NCBI GenBank assembly: GCA_027061805.1 | Contig: JAMOWA010000064.1 | Span: 1 to 64,000, forward strand | Source of the DNA: Thermoanaerobaculia bacterium | Lineage (GTDB): Bacteria; Acidobacteriota; Thermoanaerobaculia; Thermoanaerobaculales; Sulfomarinibacteraceae | Direction of reading: 5' to 3' | DNA length: 64,000 nucleotides | Shown: positions 50,886 through 60,838 of the stretch, piece after piece | Numbering within the stretch: the first letter of the stretch is position 1 | Layout of the letters: every line of letters begins with the position of its first letter | The notes under the pieces: model-generated | The model's database searches: none | Seen by the model: only the letters and a program-made list of their open reading frames with translations | Told to the model about the DNA's origin: nothing | Position numbers and translations under genes: made by a program

Positions 50886-52115
50886 TCAGCCGTTCTCCTT
50901 CCGGGGGACCGCCGTCGGGGCCGGGACGGGGGTTCCCACGGGCACCGGCGTTCCCGGAGCAGCCCTGAGGCGCACACCACCCGGCGGCGCCTGTACCGGG
51001 GTGTGCCTCACCGGCTCGATGGTCCTCCCGGGCCTCGCCCCGGACGGGAGCCGGCGTTCCACGATCATCCGGATCTCGACCTCCGGCGCCTTCGGTTCGT
51101 CGGTGCGCACCACGAGCTTCCCCCTGAGCGAGAGCGCAAGCTCCTTCGCGGCCGCCGTCCCGGTCACGCGGAGCGTGATGGTGTGCTGGGTGGCCTCCCT
51201 GTCGGGGTCGAACTCCACCTCCACGTCCCGGGGCAGGCTGTTCTCGATCCCCAGGATCCTGAAGGGCGTCCCCGTGGTGCTGGCGATCCGTACCATCCGG
51301 ACCGTGCCCGCGCCGCCCCTGGAGGGCAGGATCAGGTGGGCCTGCGGGGGGCTCACCTGGATCCGCGGCCGGACCCGGACCGACACCGGGATCTCGACGA
51401 CCGGCTCCTCGGGCACGTCGGTGGTGACCTCCACCACCGTCGCCCGCGAGGTCCCCCTGATGCGTTCCGCGGAGGTGATGACCAGCACCACATCCCCCCG
51501 GTCCACGGGGTACCCCGCGACCTGTCCCGGCGTGCCGACCTCCTCCCAGCGTGCCGTGAGCAGGCTCGGATCCCGCACCTTCAGTTTCTTCACCTGCAGG
51601 GGCTTCCCGTCCTTCCTGCGAAGCACGAGCCTCACCTCCGCCCTCTCACCCTCCACGACGCCGAGATAGGCCCTCCGCCGGGGGTACACCTTCACGGGCG
51701 CCTCCACGTCGGCCTGGAGCTTCAGGACGATGGTCCTGGCACCCGGGTCATCGGTCGTCACCCGGATGGTCTTGGAGATCTTCCCCTCCTGGGAGGCCCT
51801 GGTCCTGACCTTTGCAACGAGCTTTCCCGACCCACCTGCCGGGATCACCGAGTCGAACTCGGCGACCGTGCAGCCTCAGGAGGGTGCGGCGCGCAGGATC
51901 TTCACCTCCCTGTCGCCCGTGTTGCGGAACACGAAGGTTCCCTCCGCCACCTCGCCGGGCCTGATCTTCCCCACGTCGACCGTGGTGCTCTCGACCACGA
52001 GGATGGGTGCCGGCCTCTCCCTCTTCACCGGTCCGGCCGCAGCCGGGGGTGTCGGCACCGGAGTGGGTACCCCCACGGCCATACCTGCTGTCAGGACCAG
52101 GGATGTCAACATCAT
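50886..52115 (-). CDS. DUF1573 protein with in-frame TGA (candidate selenoprotein)
   Basis: A single frame of 410 codons interrupted only by TGA at 51878-51876. It starts at ATG 52115 with a signal-peptide-like N-terminus (MMLTSLVLTAGMAVGVP) and a Pro-rich stretch. Residues 38-79 (VVESTTVDVGKIRPGEVAEG, FVFRNTGDREVKILRAAPS) and those after the TGA (GCTVAEFDSVIPAGGSGKL) together form a textbook DUF1573 Ig-like domain. The TGA replaces the first Cys of the conserved SCGCT, giving S-U80-G-C-T if read as selenocysteine. A further 320 coding residues follow with two more beta-rich modules and a Pro/Val tail. The ORF track splits it at 51876/51848. It could alternatively be a nonsense mutation or a sequencing error. 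Confidence 0.7.
51843..51867 (-). promoter_or_regulatory. SECIS-like stem-loop after the in-frame TGA
   Basis: On the sense strand, 8 nt after the TGA, GGTCGCCGAGT pairs with ACTCGGTGATC around a TCG loop: 11 pairs, two of them G-U. The loop begins 19 nt after the TGA, within the spacing of bacterial SECIS elements. The usual G in the first two loop positions is missing, which is the main weakness. Confidence 0.5.
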
Positions 52116-52191
52116 GATGCGCGTGCCTCCACTTCGATGTCTCTCGGATGCCCCGCCCCGGCCGTCGGCCCCGGAACGGTTCCGGCCGCCG

Positions 52192-52197
52192 ATTGTA
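52192..52197 (-). promoter_or_regulatory. -10 element for the DUF1573 gene
   Basis: TACAAT on the minus strand, about 75 nt before the ATG, with GGAGG in the leader. No clear -35 is seen. Confidence 0.4.
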
Positions 52198-52259
52198 GCG
52201 CAACACTCCGATCGGGAGGATGCGCCTCCCCGGGTGGGCACGTCTTCCCGGACCCCGGG

Positions 52260-53372
52260 TCACCTCCGCGGCGCGGTCTCCAGCGCCTCGGCCACCTCCT
52301 CGTCCTCCAGGGCCCGGCGGAGCCTCAACGCCCTCGCCCGGTACCGGAGGGCCCGATCGGGCTCTCCGGCAGCCTCGGCCATGTCTCCCATGGCCTCCCA
52401 GACCTCCGGGATCGACGGGCCCTTCGAGCGTGCCCGCGAGAGGTATTTCCGGGCGTCCCGGTAATGGCCCCGGTCGGCCTCCAGGCGGGCGAGCGCCACC
52501 AGGGAGTAGGGGCTCGAGAACCCCCTGGCGGCCGCCAGCAACGCCAGGCGCGCCTCCTCGTGGCGTCCCTGCAGGGAGTAGAGGCGAGCGAGGTTCGTCA
52601 GTGCCGAGGCGTTCCCGGGGGAGGCCTCCAGTGCCTTCCGGTAGGCCTCGAACGCACCCTCCCGGTCTCCGAGGCGCCTCCGGACCACGCCCAGGTTCAC
52701 CCATGCCGAGGCCAGGCCGGGATCGAGACGGGTGGCCAGGATGAACTGGTTCAACGCCTCGGCATAGACCTCGTCCAGGAGCCACCTTGCACCGAGGTTG
52801 GTGTGGACCAGGGCGCTGGCGGTGACGTCGTCGGCGATCCGGTACCCGATGTACCGTGACTCAGCGTTCTCGTAGAAGTCGTAGATGTAGAGCTTCCCGC
52901 CATGGGGGTAGCCCGCAACCACGTGCCGGTTGATCACGACCAGGCCCTCCTCCCGGGAGGCCTCCAGGACGCGCTCCACCTCCACAAGCCGTACGGCGAA
53001 CCCCTGGGACCGGGCCAGGGCGACGAACAGGGACGTGAAGGAGAGGCAGTTCCCCTCCATCCTGCGGAAGGCCTCGCTCGCGGGGAGCGTCAGTTCTTCC
53101 ACGTAGCGGAAGGGGAACTCGTCATCGTCGAACAGACCGCGTTGCAGCTGGGCCAGCCGGCCCAGGACACCGGTGCCCCGGGTCATCGCCTCCCTGGCCC
53201 AGTCCTCCATCCGGGGTGTCACGGCGAAGGGGTAGATCACCTGCAGGGGGTCGAGGCCGCGCTCCCGCACCGCCGCATCCCAGGCCTCCTTCGTGTAACT
53301 GGGAGGACCGGAGGTGGAGGCGCACGCCGCCAGACCCAGCAGCGCCCCGACGGCGACGATCCGGAGCTTCAC
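52260..53372 (-). CDS. Transglutaminase-like/TPR lipoprotein
   Basis: A 370-aa lipoprotein (lipobox LGLAAC, Cys17). Residues 100-190 form a transglutaminase-like cysteine-protease domain with GNCLSFTSLFVALARSQG (Cys), INRHVVAG (His) and YIYDFYE (Asp). From about residue 205 to the end there are three to four TPR units (YAEALNQFILATRLDPGLA, GAFEAYRKALEASPGNA, and others). It starts at a GTG with a CATAAC hexamer 8 nt upstream. This architecture occurs in envelope proteins of unknown substrate. It lies upstream of the DUF1573 gene on the same strand. Confidence 0.85.
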   Translation of the reverse strand: MKLRIVAVGALLGLAACASTSGPPSYTKEAWDAAVRERGLDPLQVIYPFAVTPRMEDWAREAMTRGTGVLGRLAQLQRGLFDDDEFPFRYVEELTLPASEAFRRMEGNCLSFTSLFVALARSQGFAVRLVEVERVLEASREEGLVVINRHVVAGYPHGGKLYIYDFYENAESRYIGYRIADDVTASALVHTNLGARWLLDEVYAEALNQFILATRLDPGLASAWVNLGVVRRRLGDREGAFEAYRKALEASPGNASALTNLARLYSLQGRHEEARLALLAAARGFSSPYSLVALARLEADRGHYRDARKYLSRARSKGPSIPEVWEAMGDMAEAAGEPDRALRYRARALRLRRALEDEEVAEALETAPRR

Positions 53373-53594
53373 ATCCGGTTGTTATGCCGGAATCGTTCGC
53401 AGGTTACGGCCTTGGCCCGGAATGCTCATGATGCTTCGACTGCGCGGTGCGATCCACCATTCCTGGCGGTGTTGTCTCGACCCGGTCGCCCGACGTGCTC
53501 AAACAAAGCACGCCTTCGCTCCCTCGCCGTGCGAGAACACCACCGGCAACGGCGTCTCGCACCGCTCGCTCCGAGCCCTCGTGAACACTCCGGG

Positions 53595-54371
53595 CTAGGT
53601 TTCCAGGGACGGGGGATTCTCGTGCAGCCAGCGAAGGTACCGCACGAGGATCTCCACCTCCACCGAGTCCAGGCGCTCACCGTAGGCCGGCATGGAGAGA
53701 AGGCTCCCCGGAACGCCCGGAACCGGCACCCTTCTCTGCCGGGAACCCTCGAGGATCACCTCCCGGAGCCGGCCATCCACCGTGAGGACCTTCCGGAAGC
53801 TCCCCCCGAGCCATCCGGGGATCCGTCCCTCCAGTGACCCGGGGTTGGGGACGCCCCCCGCCCCCAGGCGACCGTGGCACCCGAAACAGCCCATCTGGAC
53901 GGCGACGTCGTACCCGGAGGCGAGCTCGGGGTCCTCGGGAACGCCCACGAGGCCCTCGAGAACCCCGACGGCCAGCACCAGGGCCCTCCACTCCCCCACG
54001 TCGAGCCTGCCTCCCATGGGCGGCATGGCCCCGGGGAACTCCGGCGAGGCGGGGCGGCCGTTGAGGACCGCATCCCGGATCATCTCCACCGACACCGGGG
54101 CAGCCCCATCGGCACGCCACCTCCACGATCCCGAGATCCCGGTGTGGCAGGCAACGCACCCCTGCTCCCCGAGGAGCTCCATGCCCCGCGCCAGGGGGTT
54201 GGCCTCCTCCCGGGCCCACGACCACCGGTAGGTGGGGACACCCAGGACCGCCACAACGGCCACCACCCCCGCCAGGACCATGCCGATCCGCGAGGCGTTC
54301 CATCGCCTCGCCCGCTTCCCGCCCGACCGGCTCGAGCCCCTCGAACCTGATTTCCGCTGGCTGCGCGCCAT
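53595..54371 (-). CDS. Membrane-anchored di-haem c-type cytochrome
   Basis: A 258-aa protein with a basic N-terminus (RSQRKSGSRGSSRSGGKRARR), one membrane helix (IGMVLAGVVAVVAVLGVP, about residues 30-48), then two cytochrome c modules with CVACH near residue 73 and CFGCH near residue 162. Candidate axial Met ligands are in FPGAMPPMGG and SLLSMPAYG. It should be periplasm-facing and carry electrons. GGAGG lies 4 nt before the ATG. No oxidase or reductase is adjacent. It is divergent from the helicase gene. Confidence 0.9.
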   Translation of the reverse strand: MARSQRKSGSRGSSRSGGKRARRWNASRIGMVLAGVVAVVAVLGVPTYRWSWAREEANPLARGMELLGEQGCVACHTGISGSWRWRADGAAPVSVEMIRDAVLNGRPASPEFPGAMPPMGGRLDVGEWRALVLAVGVLEGLVGVPEDPELASGYDVAVQMGCFGCHGRLGAGGVPNPGSLEGRIPGWLGGSFRKVLTVDGRLREVILEGSRQRRVPVPGVPGSLLSMPAYGERLDSVEVEILVRYLRWLHENPPSLET

Positions 54372-54506
54372 GGTGCCTCCACGTTCCGGCGATCCCGTCC
54401 ACCCGCCGCCGGGCCATTCTACACGCCGCTCCCCTCCCCGGAGCGGGGCGCAGCGAACCCCGGAGGAGCCGGCCGGCGACCTCCGGGACGGCGCGACGGC
54501 AGGCGC

Positions 54507-54512
54507 TACAAT
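54507..54512 (+). promoter_or_regulatory. -10-like element close to the helicase start
   Basis: TACAAT with 8 nt before the ATG at 54521 and no ribosome-binding site: a near-leaderless arrangement. Confidence 0.4.
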
Positions 54513-54520
54513 GACCGGCC

Positions 54521-56923
54521 ATGGGAACCGTGGACCTGGAGCGCCTCCGGCTGGAGCTCAGCGTGACCGACCTGGTGGAGGGCTCGGGACGGCGGGCCAT
54601 CGGCCTCGGGGGCACCGGGCTGTCCCGACTGTGGCTGGGGCAGGAGCTCCACCTGCGGGTCCAGGAGGCCGCGGAGGCGGCGGAGGCGGGCTACCGGCGG
54701 GAGGTGCCGGTCCACGAGACCTTCGAGCTCGACGGGTGGACGGTGGAGGTGTCCGGCAGGGTCGACGGCGTCGTCCACGACGGCCGGCGGGTGGTCCGCG
54801 TGGACGAGATCAAGACGCTGCACTTCGCGGTGGACCTCCACAACCTGTTCGCCGACGAGCGCCTGGAGAGGTTCCGCCAGCAGGCCCGTCTCTACGCGTT
54901 CCTCCTCTCGCCCCCCGAGGACCCCTGTGCAGCACGGCTGGTGCTCGTGGACATCGCCACCGGCGAGGAGCGGACCGAGGAGGTTGCCTGGAGCCCGTCC
55001 TCGGTGTACGCGTGGCTGCGGCAGCAGGTCCACCGGAGGCTCGCGGCGGAGCGGCGCAGGCTCTCGGACCTGGAGGCGGCCCGGGACGCCGCGGCGACGC
55101 TGCCCTTTCCCCACGCCGAGCTGCGGCCGGCACAGGAGCGGATCACCCGGACCGTGGAGGACGCCCTGGAGAACTCGCGGAACCTCCTCCTCAGCGCCCC
55201 CACCGGATGCGGCAAGACGGCCGCCGTGCTGCACCCTGCCCTCAGGACGGCGCTGGCCCACGGCCGCAGGGTCATCTACCTGACGGCGAAGACCCTCCAG
55301 CAGCGCATCGCGGTGGCCACCTGCCGTGCCATGCAGGGGGACCGCTTCACCAGCCTCCAGCTCCGCGCCAAGAGCAGGATGTGTGCCCACAGCGAGATGG
55401 TCTGTCACGAGCAGTTCTGCCCCTACGCCAGGGACCACGGACTCAAGCTGGTGCGGAGCGGCGTGCTCGACTCCCTCGAGGAGGGTTCACGCCACCTCGA
55501 TCCCGACGAGATCTTCCGGCACGCCACGGCCCACGAGGTCTGCCCCTTCGAGGTGAGCCTGGAGCTCCTGGCCCGCGCCCGGCTGGTGGTCTGCGACTAC
55601 AACTACGTCTTCGACCCCACCATCGGGCTCGGTGCGCTCCTGGGCCGGGACGCCCTCCGGAACACCATCCTCATCATCGACGAGGCCCACAACCTCGCCC
55701 GGCGGAGCCGGGAGTACCACTCGCCCGAGCTCGGCACGGCGTCCACCGAGCGGACCCGGGCCTTCCTGGAGGGCCGCCACGGAGCCGTCTTCGAGCGGCT
55801 CGCCACCTGCGTCGCCTCCCTCGAGGACCTCATCCGCACCGGCGTGGAGAGCGCCTTCGACGCGGAGGCGCCACCTTCCACACCGGAGGCCCTCGCCTCC
55901 TTCGACGAGCGCGAGCTCGGCAACCTCCGCATGGAGATGGACGCCGCCATGCTGGAGTACTGGATGTACAAGAGGGAGAACGAGCTCTGGATCGCCGACG
56001 ACCCGGTGATGGACCTCTTCCTCGCGCTCACCCGTTTCCACCGGGTGCTCCAGCTCGGAGGGGAGGAGTTCGTCCACCTGGTCCGGCGGGATGCCGGGGA
56101 AGGCGCCACGTTCCGCATCTTCTGCCGGGACGCCTCCCGCTTCATCGCCGGGATCCTCGAGGAGTCCGCGGGGGCCGTGGCCATGTCCGCCACGCTCGAG
56201 CCCTTCGAGTTCCACCGGAACGTGCTGGGCTTCCCCGAGGAGACCACGGACACACTCAGGATCCCCTCCCCGTTCCCTGCGGAGAACCGCCTGGTGCTCG
56301 GGATCACCGACGTGGACACCACCTGGCGCCGGCGGCCCCAGAACTACGACCCCATCGCGAACTGGATCGCCCGCCTGGCCCACCCCCGCCAGAACGTGCT
56401 GGTGCTCTTCCCCAGCTACCGGTTCCTGGCCGCCGTCCACGACCGGTTGCCCGCGGTGCCCCACCGGGTGATCCGGCAGGAGCCCGGCTCGGACCATGCC
56501 AGCCACGCCGGGATCCTCCGCGAGCTCGAGTCGGGCAAGCCCACGCTCCTGCTGGCCGTGCTGGGGGGGATGTTCGCCGAGGGGGTGGACTACCCCGGGC
56601 AGATGCTGTCCCAGGTCATGGTGGTCTCTCCCGGGCTTCCCCAGTTCGACACCGAGAGGGAGCTCCTCCGGGACTGGTACCGCGACCGGTACGGTCAGGG
56701 GTTCGCCTACGCCTACCTGATCCCGGGGATGACCCGCGTGGTCCAGGCTGCGGGACGGCTGATCCGCTCCGCCGACGACCGCGGCGTCATCGTCCTCATC
56801 GGCCGCCGCTTCGCCCAGCCCCGCTACCTCTCCCTCCTCCCCGAGGACTGGGTGGACGACGACCCCTCCCTCCTCTTCCCCGAGGATCCCGAGCGCGCGG
56901 TTCGGCGCTTCTTCGGCGAGTAG
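54521..56923 (+). CDS. PD-(D/E)XK nuclease-like domain fused to XPD/DinG-type helicase
   Basis: An 800-aa protein. Residues 1-180 look like a RecB/Cas4-type PD-(D/E)XK domain: GRVDGVV followed by VRVDEIKT (D...ExK). The helicase part has Walker A SAPTGCGKTAAVL near residue 227 and a probable Fe-S cluster from Cys in RMCAHSEMVCHEQFCPYA and EVCPFEVS. DEAH is in ILIIDEAHNLARRS, SATLEP follows, and motif VI is VVQAAGRLIRSADDRG. It likely unwinds 5'-3' DNA and may cleave it. The gene is monocistronic. Confidence 0.9.
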   Translation: MGTVDLERLRLELSVTDLVEGSGRRAIGLGGTGLSRLWLGQELHLRVQEAAEAAEAGYRREVPVHETFELDGWTVEVSGRVDGVVHDGRRVVRVDEIKTLHFAVDLHNLFADERLERFRQQARLYAFLLSPPEDPCAARLVLVDIATGEERTEEVAWSPSSVYAWLRQQVHRRLAAERRRLSDLEAARDAAATLPFPHAELRPAQERITRTVEDALENSRNLLLSAPTGCGKTAAVLHPALRTALAHGRRVIYLTAKTLQQRIAVATCRAMQGDRFTSLQLRAKSRMCAHSEMVCHEQFCPYARDHGLKLVRSGVLDSLEEGSRHLDPDEIFRHATAHEVCPFEVSLELLARARLVVCDYNYVFDPTIGLGALLGRDALRNTILIIDEAHNLARRSREYHSPELGTASTERTRAFLEGRHGAVFERLATCVASLEDLIRTGVESAFDAEAPPSTPEALASFDERELGNLRMEMDAAMLEYWMYKRENELWIADDPVMDLFLALTRFHRVLQLGGEEFVHLVRRDAGEGATFRIFCRDASRFIAGILEESAGAVAMSATLEPFEFHRNVLGFPEETTDTLRIPSPFPAENRLVLGITDVDTTWRRRPQNYDPIANWIARLAHPRQNVLVLFPSYRFLAAVHDRLPAVPHRVIRQEPGSDHASHAGILRELESGKPTLLLAVLGGMFAEGVDYPGQMLSQVMVVSPGLPQFDTERELLRDWYRDRYGQGFAYAYLIPGMTRVVQAAGRLIRSADDRGVIVLIGRRFAQPRYLSLLPEDWVDDDPSLLFPEDPERAVRRFFGE

Positions 56924-56998
56924 GGGGCGGTCCGGGGTGTTCCCCGTCAGGGGGGCCCGGAGAGACGGGGGACACGGGCGACCGGAGGAGGCCTCGCC

Positions 56999-57862
56999 TC
57001 AGTTGAGGTAGCCCGCCAGGGCCCGCGTCTTGTGGCTGCGGCGGAGCTGCATGAGCGCGCGGTTCTCGATCTGCCGCACCCGCTCCCGGGACAGGCCCAG
57101 GATCTCCCCGATCTCCCGCAGCGTCCTGGGCTGGTCATCACCGAAACCGAAGCGGAGCTGCAGGACCTTCCGCTCACGTTCGGGAAGCTCGGCCAGCGCA
57201 TCCTGGAGAACCCTGAGGAAGGACTCCCTGAGGATCCGCTCGTCGGCATCGGGATGGACCGTCTGCTCCAGGAGGTCTCCGAACTCGGAGTCGTGCTCGT
57301 CGTCCACGGGGTCGTTGAGTGACAGGAGCGAGAGTGCGGCCCGGGCCAGCACGCGGACGTCCTCCACGGTGATCCCCAGCTCCTCCGCCAGCTCCTCGTC
57401 GGTGGGCGGCCGGCCCAGCTGCTCGGTCAGGGCGGAGCGGACCCGCTCCAGCCGGAACAGCATGTTCGCCTGCTTCTGCGGCAGGCGGAAGGAGCCCGCG
57501 TGCTCCGCCAGGGCGTGCAGGATCGCCTGCCGGATCCACCACACGGCGTAGGTGATGAACTTGACGTCCTGGCCGTCCTTGAAGGGGTCGTACTTCTTGG
57601 CCGCCTGGATCAGGCCCAGGTTGCCCTCGTGGATGAGGTCCAGGAAGGGCACGTTGGGGTTCCGGTACTTCTTGGCGTAGGCGACCACGAAGCGGAGGTT
57701 GGACTCCACCAGCTTGCGCAGTGCCTCCTCGTCGCCCTCCTGGATCCTCCGGGCCAGCTCCAGCTCCTCCTCGTGGGTCAGCTGGGGGTACCTGGAGATC
57801 TCCTTGAGGTACTGCCTCAGGGTCGCCGCCTCGGCATCCGCGCCCGATTCCCGATGGCTCAT
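56999..57862 (-). CDS. RpoD/RpoS-like sigma-70 factor (group 2)
   Basis: A 287-aa sigma factor without region 1.1. Region 1.2 is LRQYLKEISRYPQLTHEEELELA, region 2 is LVESNLRFVVAYAKKYRNPNVPFLDLIHEGNLGLIQA with FITYAVWWIRQAI (2.3-2.4), then regions 3 and 4.2 with the helix-turn-helix TLREIGEILGLSRERVRQIENRAL. It overlaps the hspR stop (ATGA), making it the last gene of the heat-shock operon. Being coupled to hspR suggests a stress-linked alternative sigma factor. Confidence 0.93.
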   Translation of the reverse strand: MSHRESGADAEAATLRQYLKEISRYPQLTHEEELELARRIQEGDEEALRKLVESNLRFVVAYAKKYRNPNVPFLDLIHEGNLGLIQAAKKYDPFKDGQDVKFITYAVWWIRQAILHALAEHAGSFRLPQKQANMLFRLERVRSALTEQLGRPPTDEELAEELGITVEDVRVLARAALSLLSLNDPVDDEHDSEFGDLLEQTVHPDADERILRESFLRVLQDALAELPERERKVLQLRFGFGDDQPRTLREIGEILGLSRERVRQIENRALMQLRRSHKTRALAGYLN

Positions 57863-58233
57863 TCAGGTTCCGCGGGCTGGATGGTGGAGGGCCGCACCTT
57901 GACGATGGCGTGGTAGCGGGGCACTCCCTGGCCCTCGCCCACCTTCTGCTTGAGGAGACGCGACAGCGTCTCCACGTCCCGCTGGAGCTGGCGGACCTGG
58001 TCCCTCAGGTTCAGGATGATCTCCACGCCCGCCAGGTTGACACCGAGGTCCCGGGTGAGGGTCAGGATCGTCTCCAGCCTCTCGCAGGTCGCATCATCGT
58101 AGAGACGGGTGTTCCCCTTGGAACGGTGGGGGCACAGCAACCCCTCCCTCTCCCACAGGCGCAATGTCTGGGGATGAATGCCGTACTTCTCCGCGACCCA
58201 GGAGATCATGCGGTACCTCGGTTTGGAGCTCAT
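57859..58233 (-). CDS. hspR: Heat-shock regulator HspR (MerR family)
   Basis: A 124-aa MerR-family repressor. The winged helix YGIHPQTLRLWEREGLLCPHRSKGNTRLYDD near residue 18 and the helix RLETILTLTRDLGVNLAGVEIIL match HspR. It usually binds HAIR sites (CTTGAGT-N7-ACTCAAG) upstream of dnaK with DnaK as co-repressor. Its ATG overlaps the hsp20 stop and its stop overlaps the sigma gene start (ATGA at both ends). A degenerate HAIR-like site lies in the dnaK promoter, so feedback control is likely. Confidence 0.92.
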   Translation of the reverse strand: MSSKPRYRMISWVAEKYGIHPQTLRLWEREGLLCPHRSKGNTRLYDDATCERLETILTLTRDLGVNLAGVEIILNLRDQVRQLQRDVETLSRLLKQKVGEGQGVPRYHAIVKVRPSTIQPAEPE

Positions 58234-58682
58234 GATCCGTCCTCCACGATGGAGACCACCTGGCGCCGCATCCCGGCGGCCTTGGGCAGCCGCACGGTCA
58301 GGACCCCCCGTTCGAGCCTGGCTCTCGGAGCACCCGAGAACTGGTCCACGGGCAACACGAAGTCGCGGAAGAAGGGCCCCGAGGGACGTTCCATCCGGAC
58401 GTACTGCCCGCCGGGCCCCGTGTCGGCTCGCACGATCTCGCCGGCCACCCGCAGCCGGTCTCCGTGGAGCTGGAGGTCGATGGACCCGGCCTCCACCCCG
58501 GGGATCTCCATGATGACCACGACCTCGTCGTCGGTCTCGTACAGGTCCGCGGTGGGGCAGTAGGGACCGCTGGAGGGCTCTCCCACGCCCATGGTCCTGT
58601 CCAGCAGCGCCTCGTCGAAGAGCTCGTTCAGCCTCTCCCGAAGCGTCAGCAGCTCCTTGATGACGGGCCATGCCAGCGCCAT
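58230..58682 (-). CDS. Small heat-shock protein Hsp20
   Basis: A 150-aa alpha-crystallin-domain chaperone. The central domain runs from DLYETDDEVVVIMEIPGVEAGSIDLQLHGDRLRVAGE to the C-terminal GVLTVRLPKA segment (GVLT-x-LPK signature), with a short N-terminal arm and an IxI-like tail. It holds unfolding proteins for DnaK. It lies 53 nt downstream of dnaK and is translationally coupled to hspR. Confidence 0.92.
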   Translation of the reverse strand: MALAWPVIKELLTLRERLNELFDEALLDRTMGVGEPSSGPYCPTADLYETDDEVVVIMEIPGVEAGSIDLQLHGDRLRVAGEIVRADTGPGGQYVRMERPSGPFFRDFVLPVDQFSGAPRARLERGVLTVRLPKAAGMRRQVVSIVEDGS

Positions 58683-58735
58683 GAGACCTCCCCGGGAGGG
58701 GCGGCAGGGCCGCCCCTCCCAGACTCTACCACGGG

Positions 58736-60673
<1,938 letters not shown>

Positions 60674-60708
60674 GATGAAGTCCTCCTCAACTTTCATTGT
60701 CAGCTCAC

Positions 60709-60738
60709 AATATAGGACCTGAGCCGCTGATTGTCAAG
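60709..60738 (-). promoter_or_regulatory. dnaK promoter with overlapping HAIR-like operator
   Basis: Minus strand: -35 TTGACA (60737-60732), a 17-bp spacer and -10 TATATT (60714-60709), an almost perfect sigma-70 promoter. Over the -35 and spacer lies CTTGACA-N7-GCTCAGG (60738-60718), matching the HspR HAIR consensus at 5 of 7 positions in each arm. A second palindrome, TCAAG-A-CTTGA, overlaps its outer edge. Confidence 0.7.
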
Positions 60739-60838
60739 TCTTGAGCGAGCCTCACATCTCGATTCCGGAACGACGACCGGGGCATCGTTCTTCAGCGCGG
60801 TGGCCGGGCCGTAAGGACACACCCGGCCAGCCTCATCA

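Noticed and set aside
50886-52241. Two separate genes (50886-51848 and 51876-52241) as split by the ORF track
   Set aside because: Both lie in the same frame, neither half is a complete DUF1573 domain, and they join across one TGA at a conserved Cys position.
53373-53594. Further composite repeat copy between the TPR gene and the cytochrome
   Set aside because: It has a CGTGCT-CAAACAA-AGCACG hairpin and some CGCACCG words, but neither the CATTCG core nor the GTTTCAC heptamers; I see no gene or repeat module I can support.
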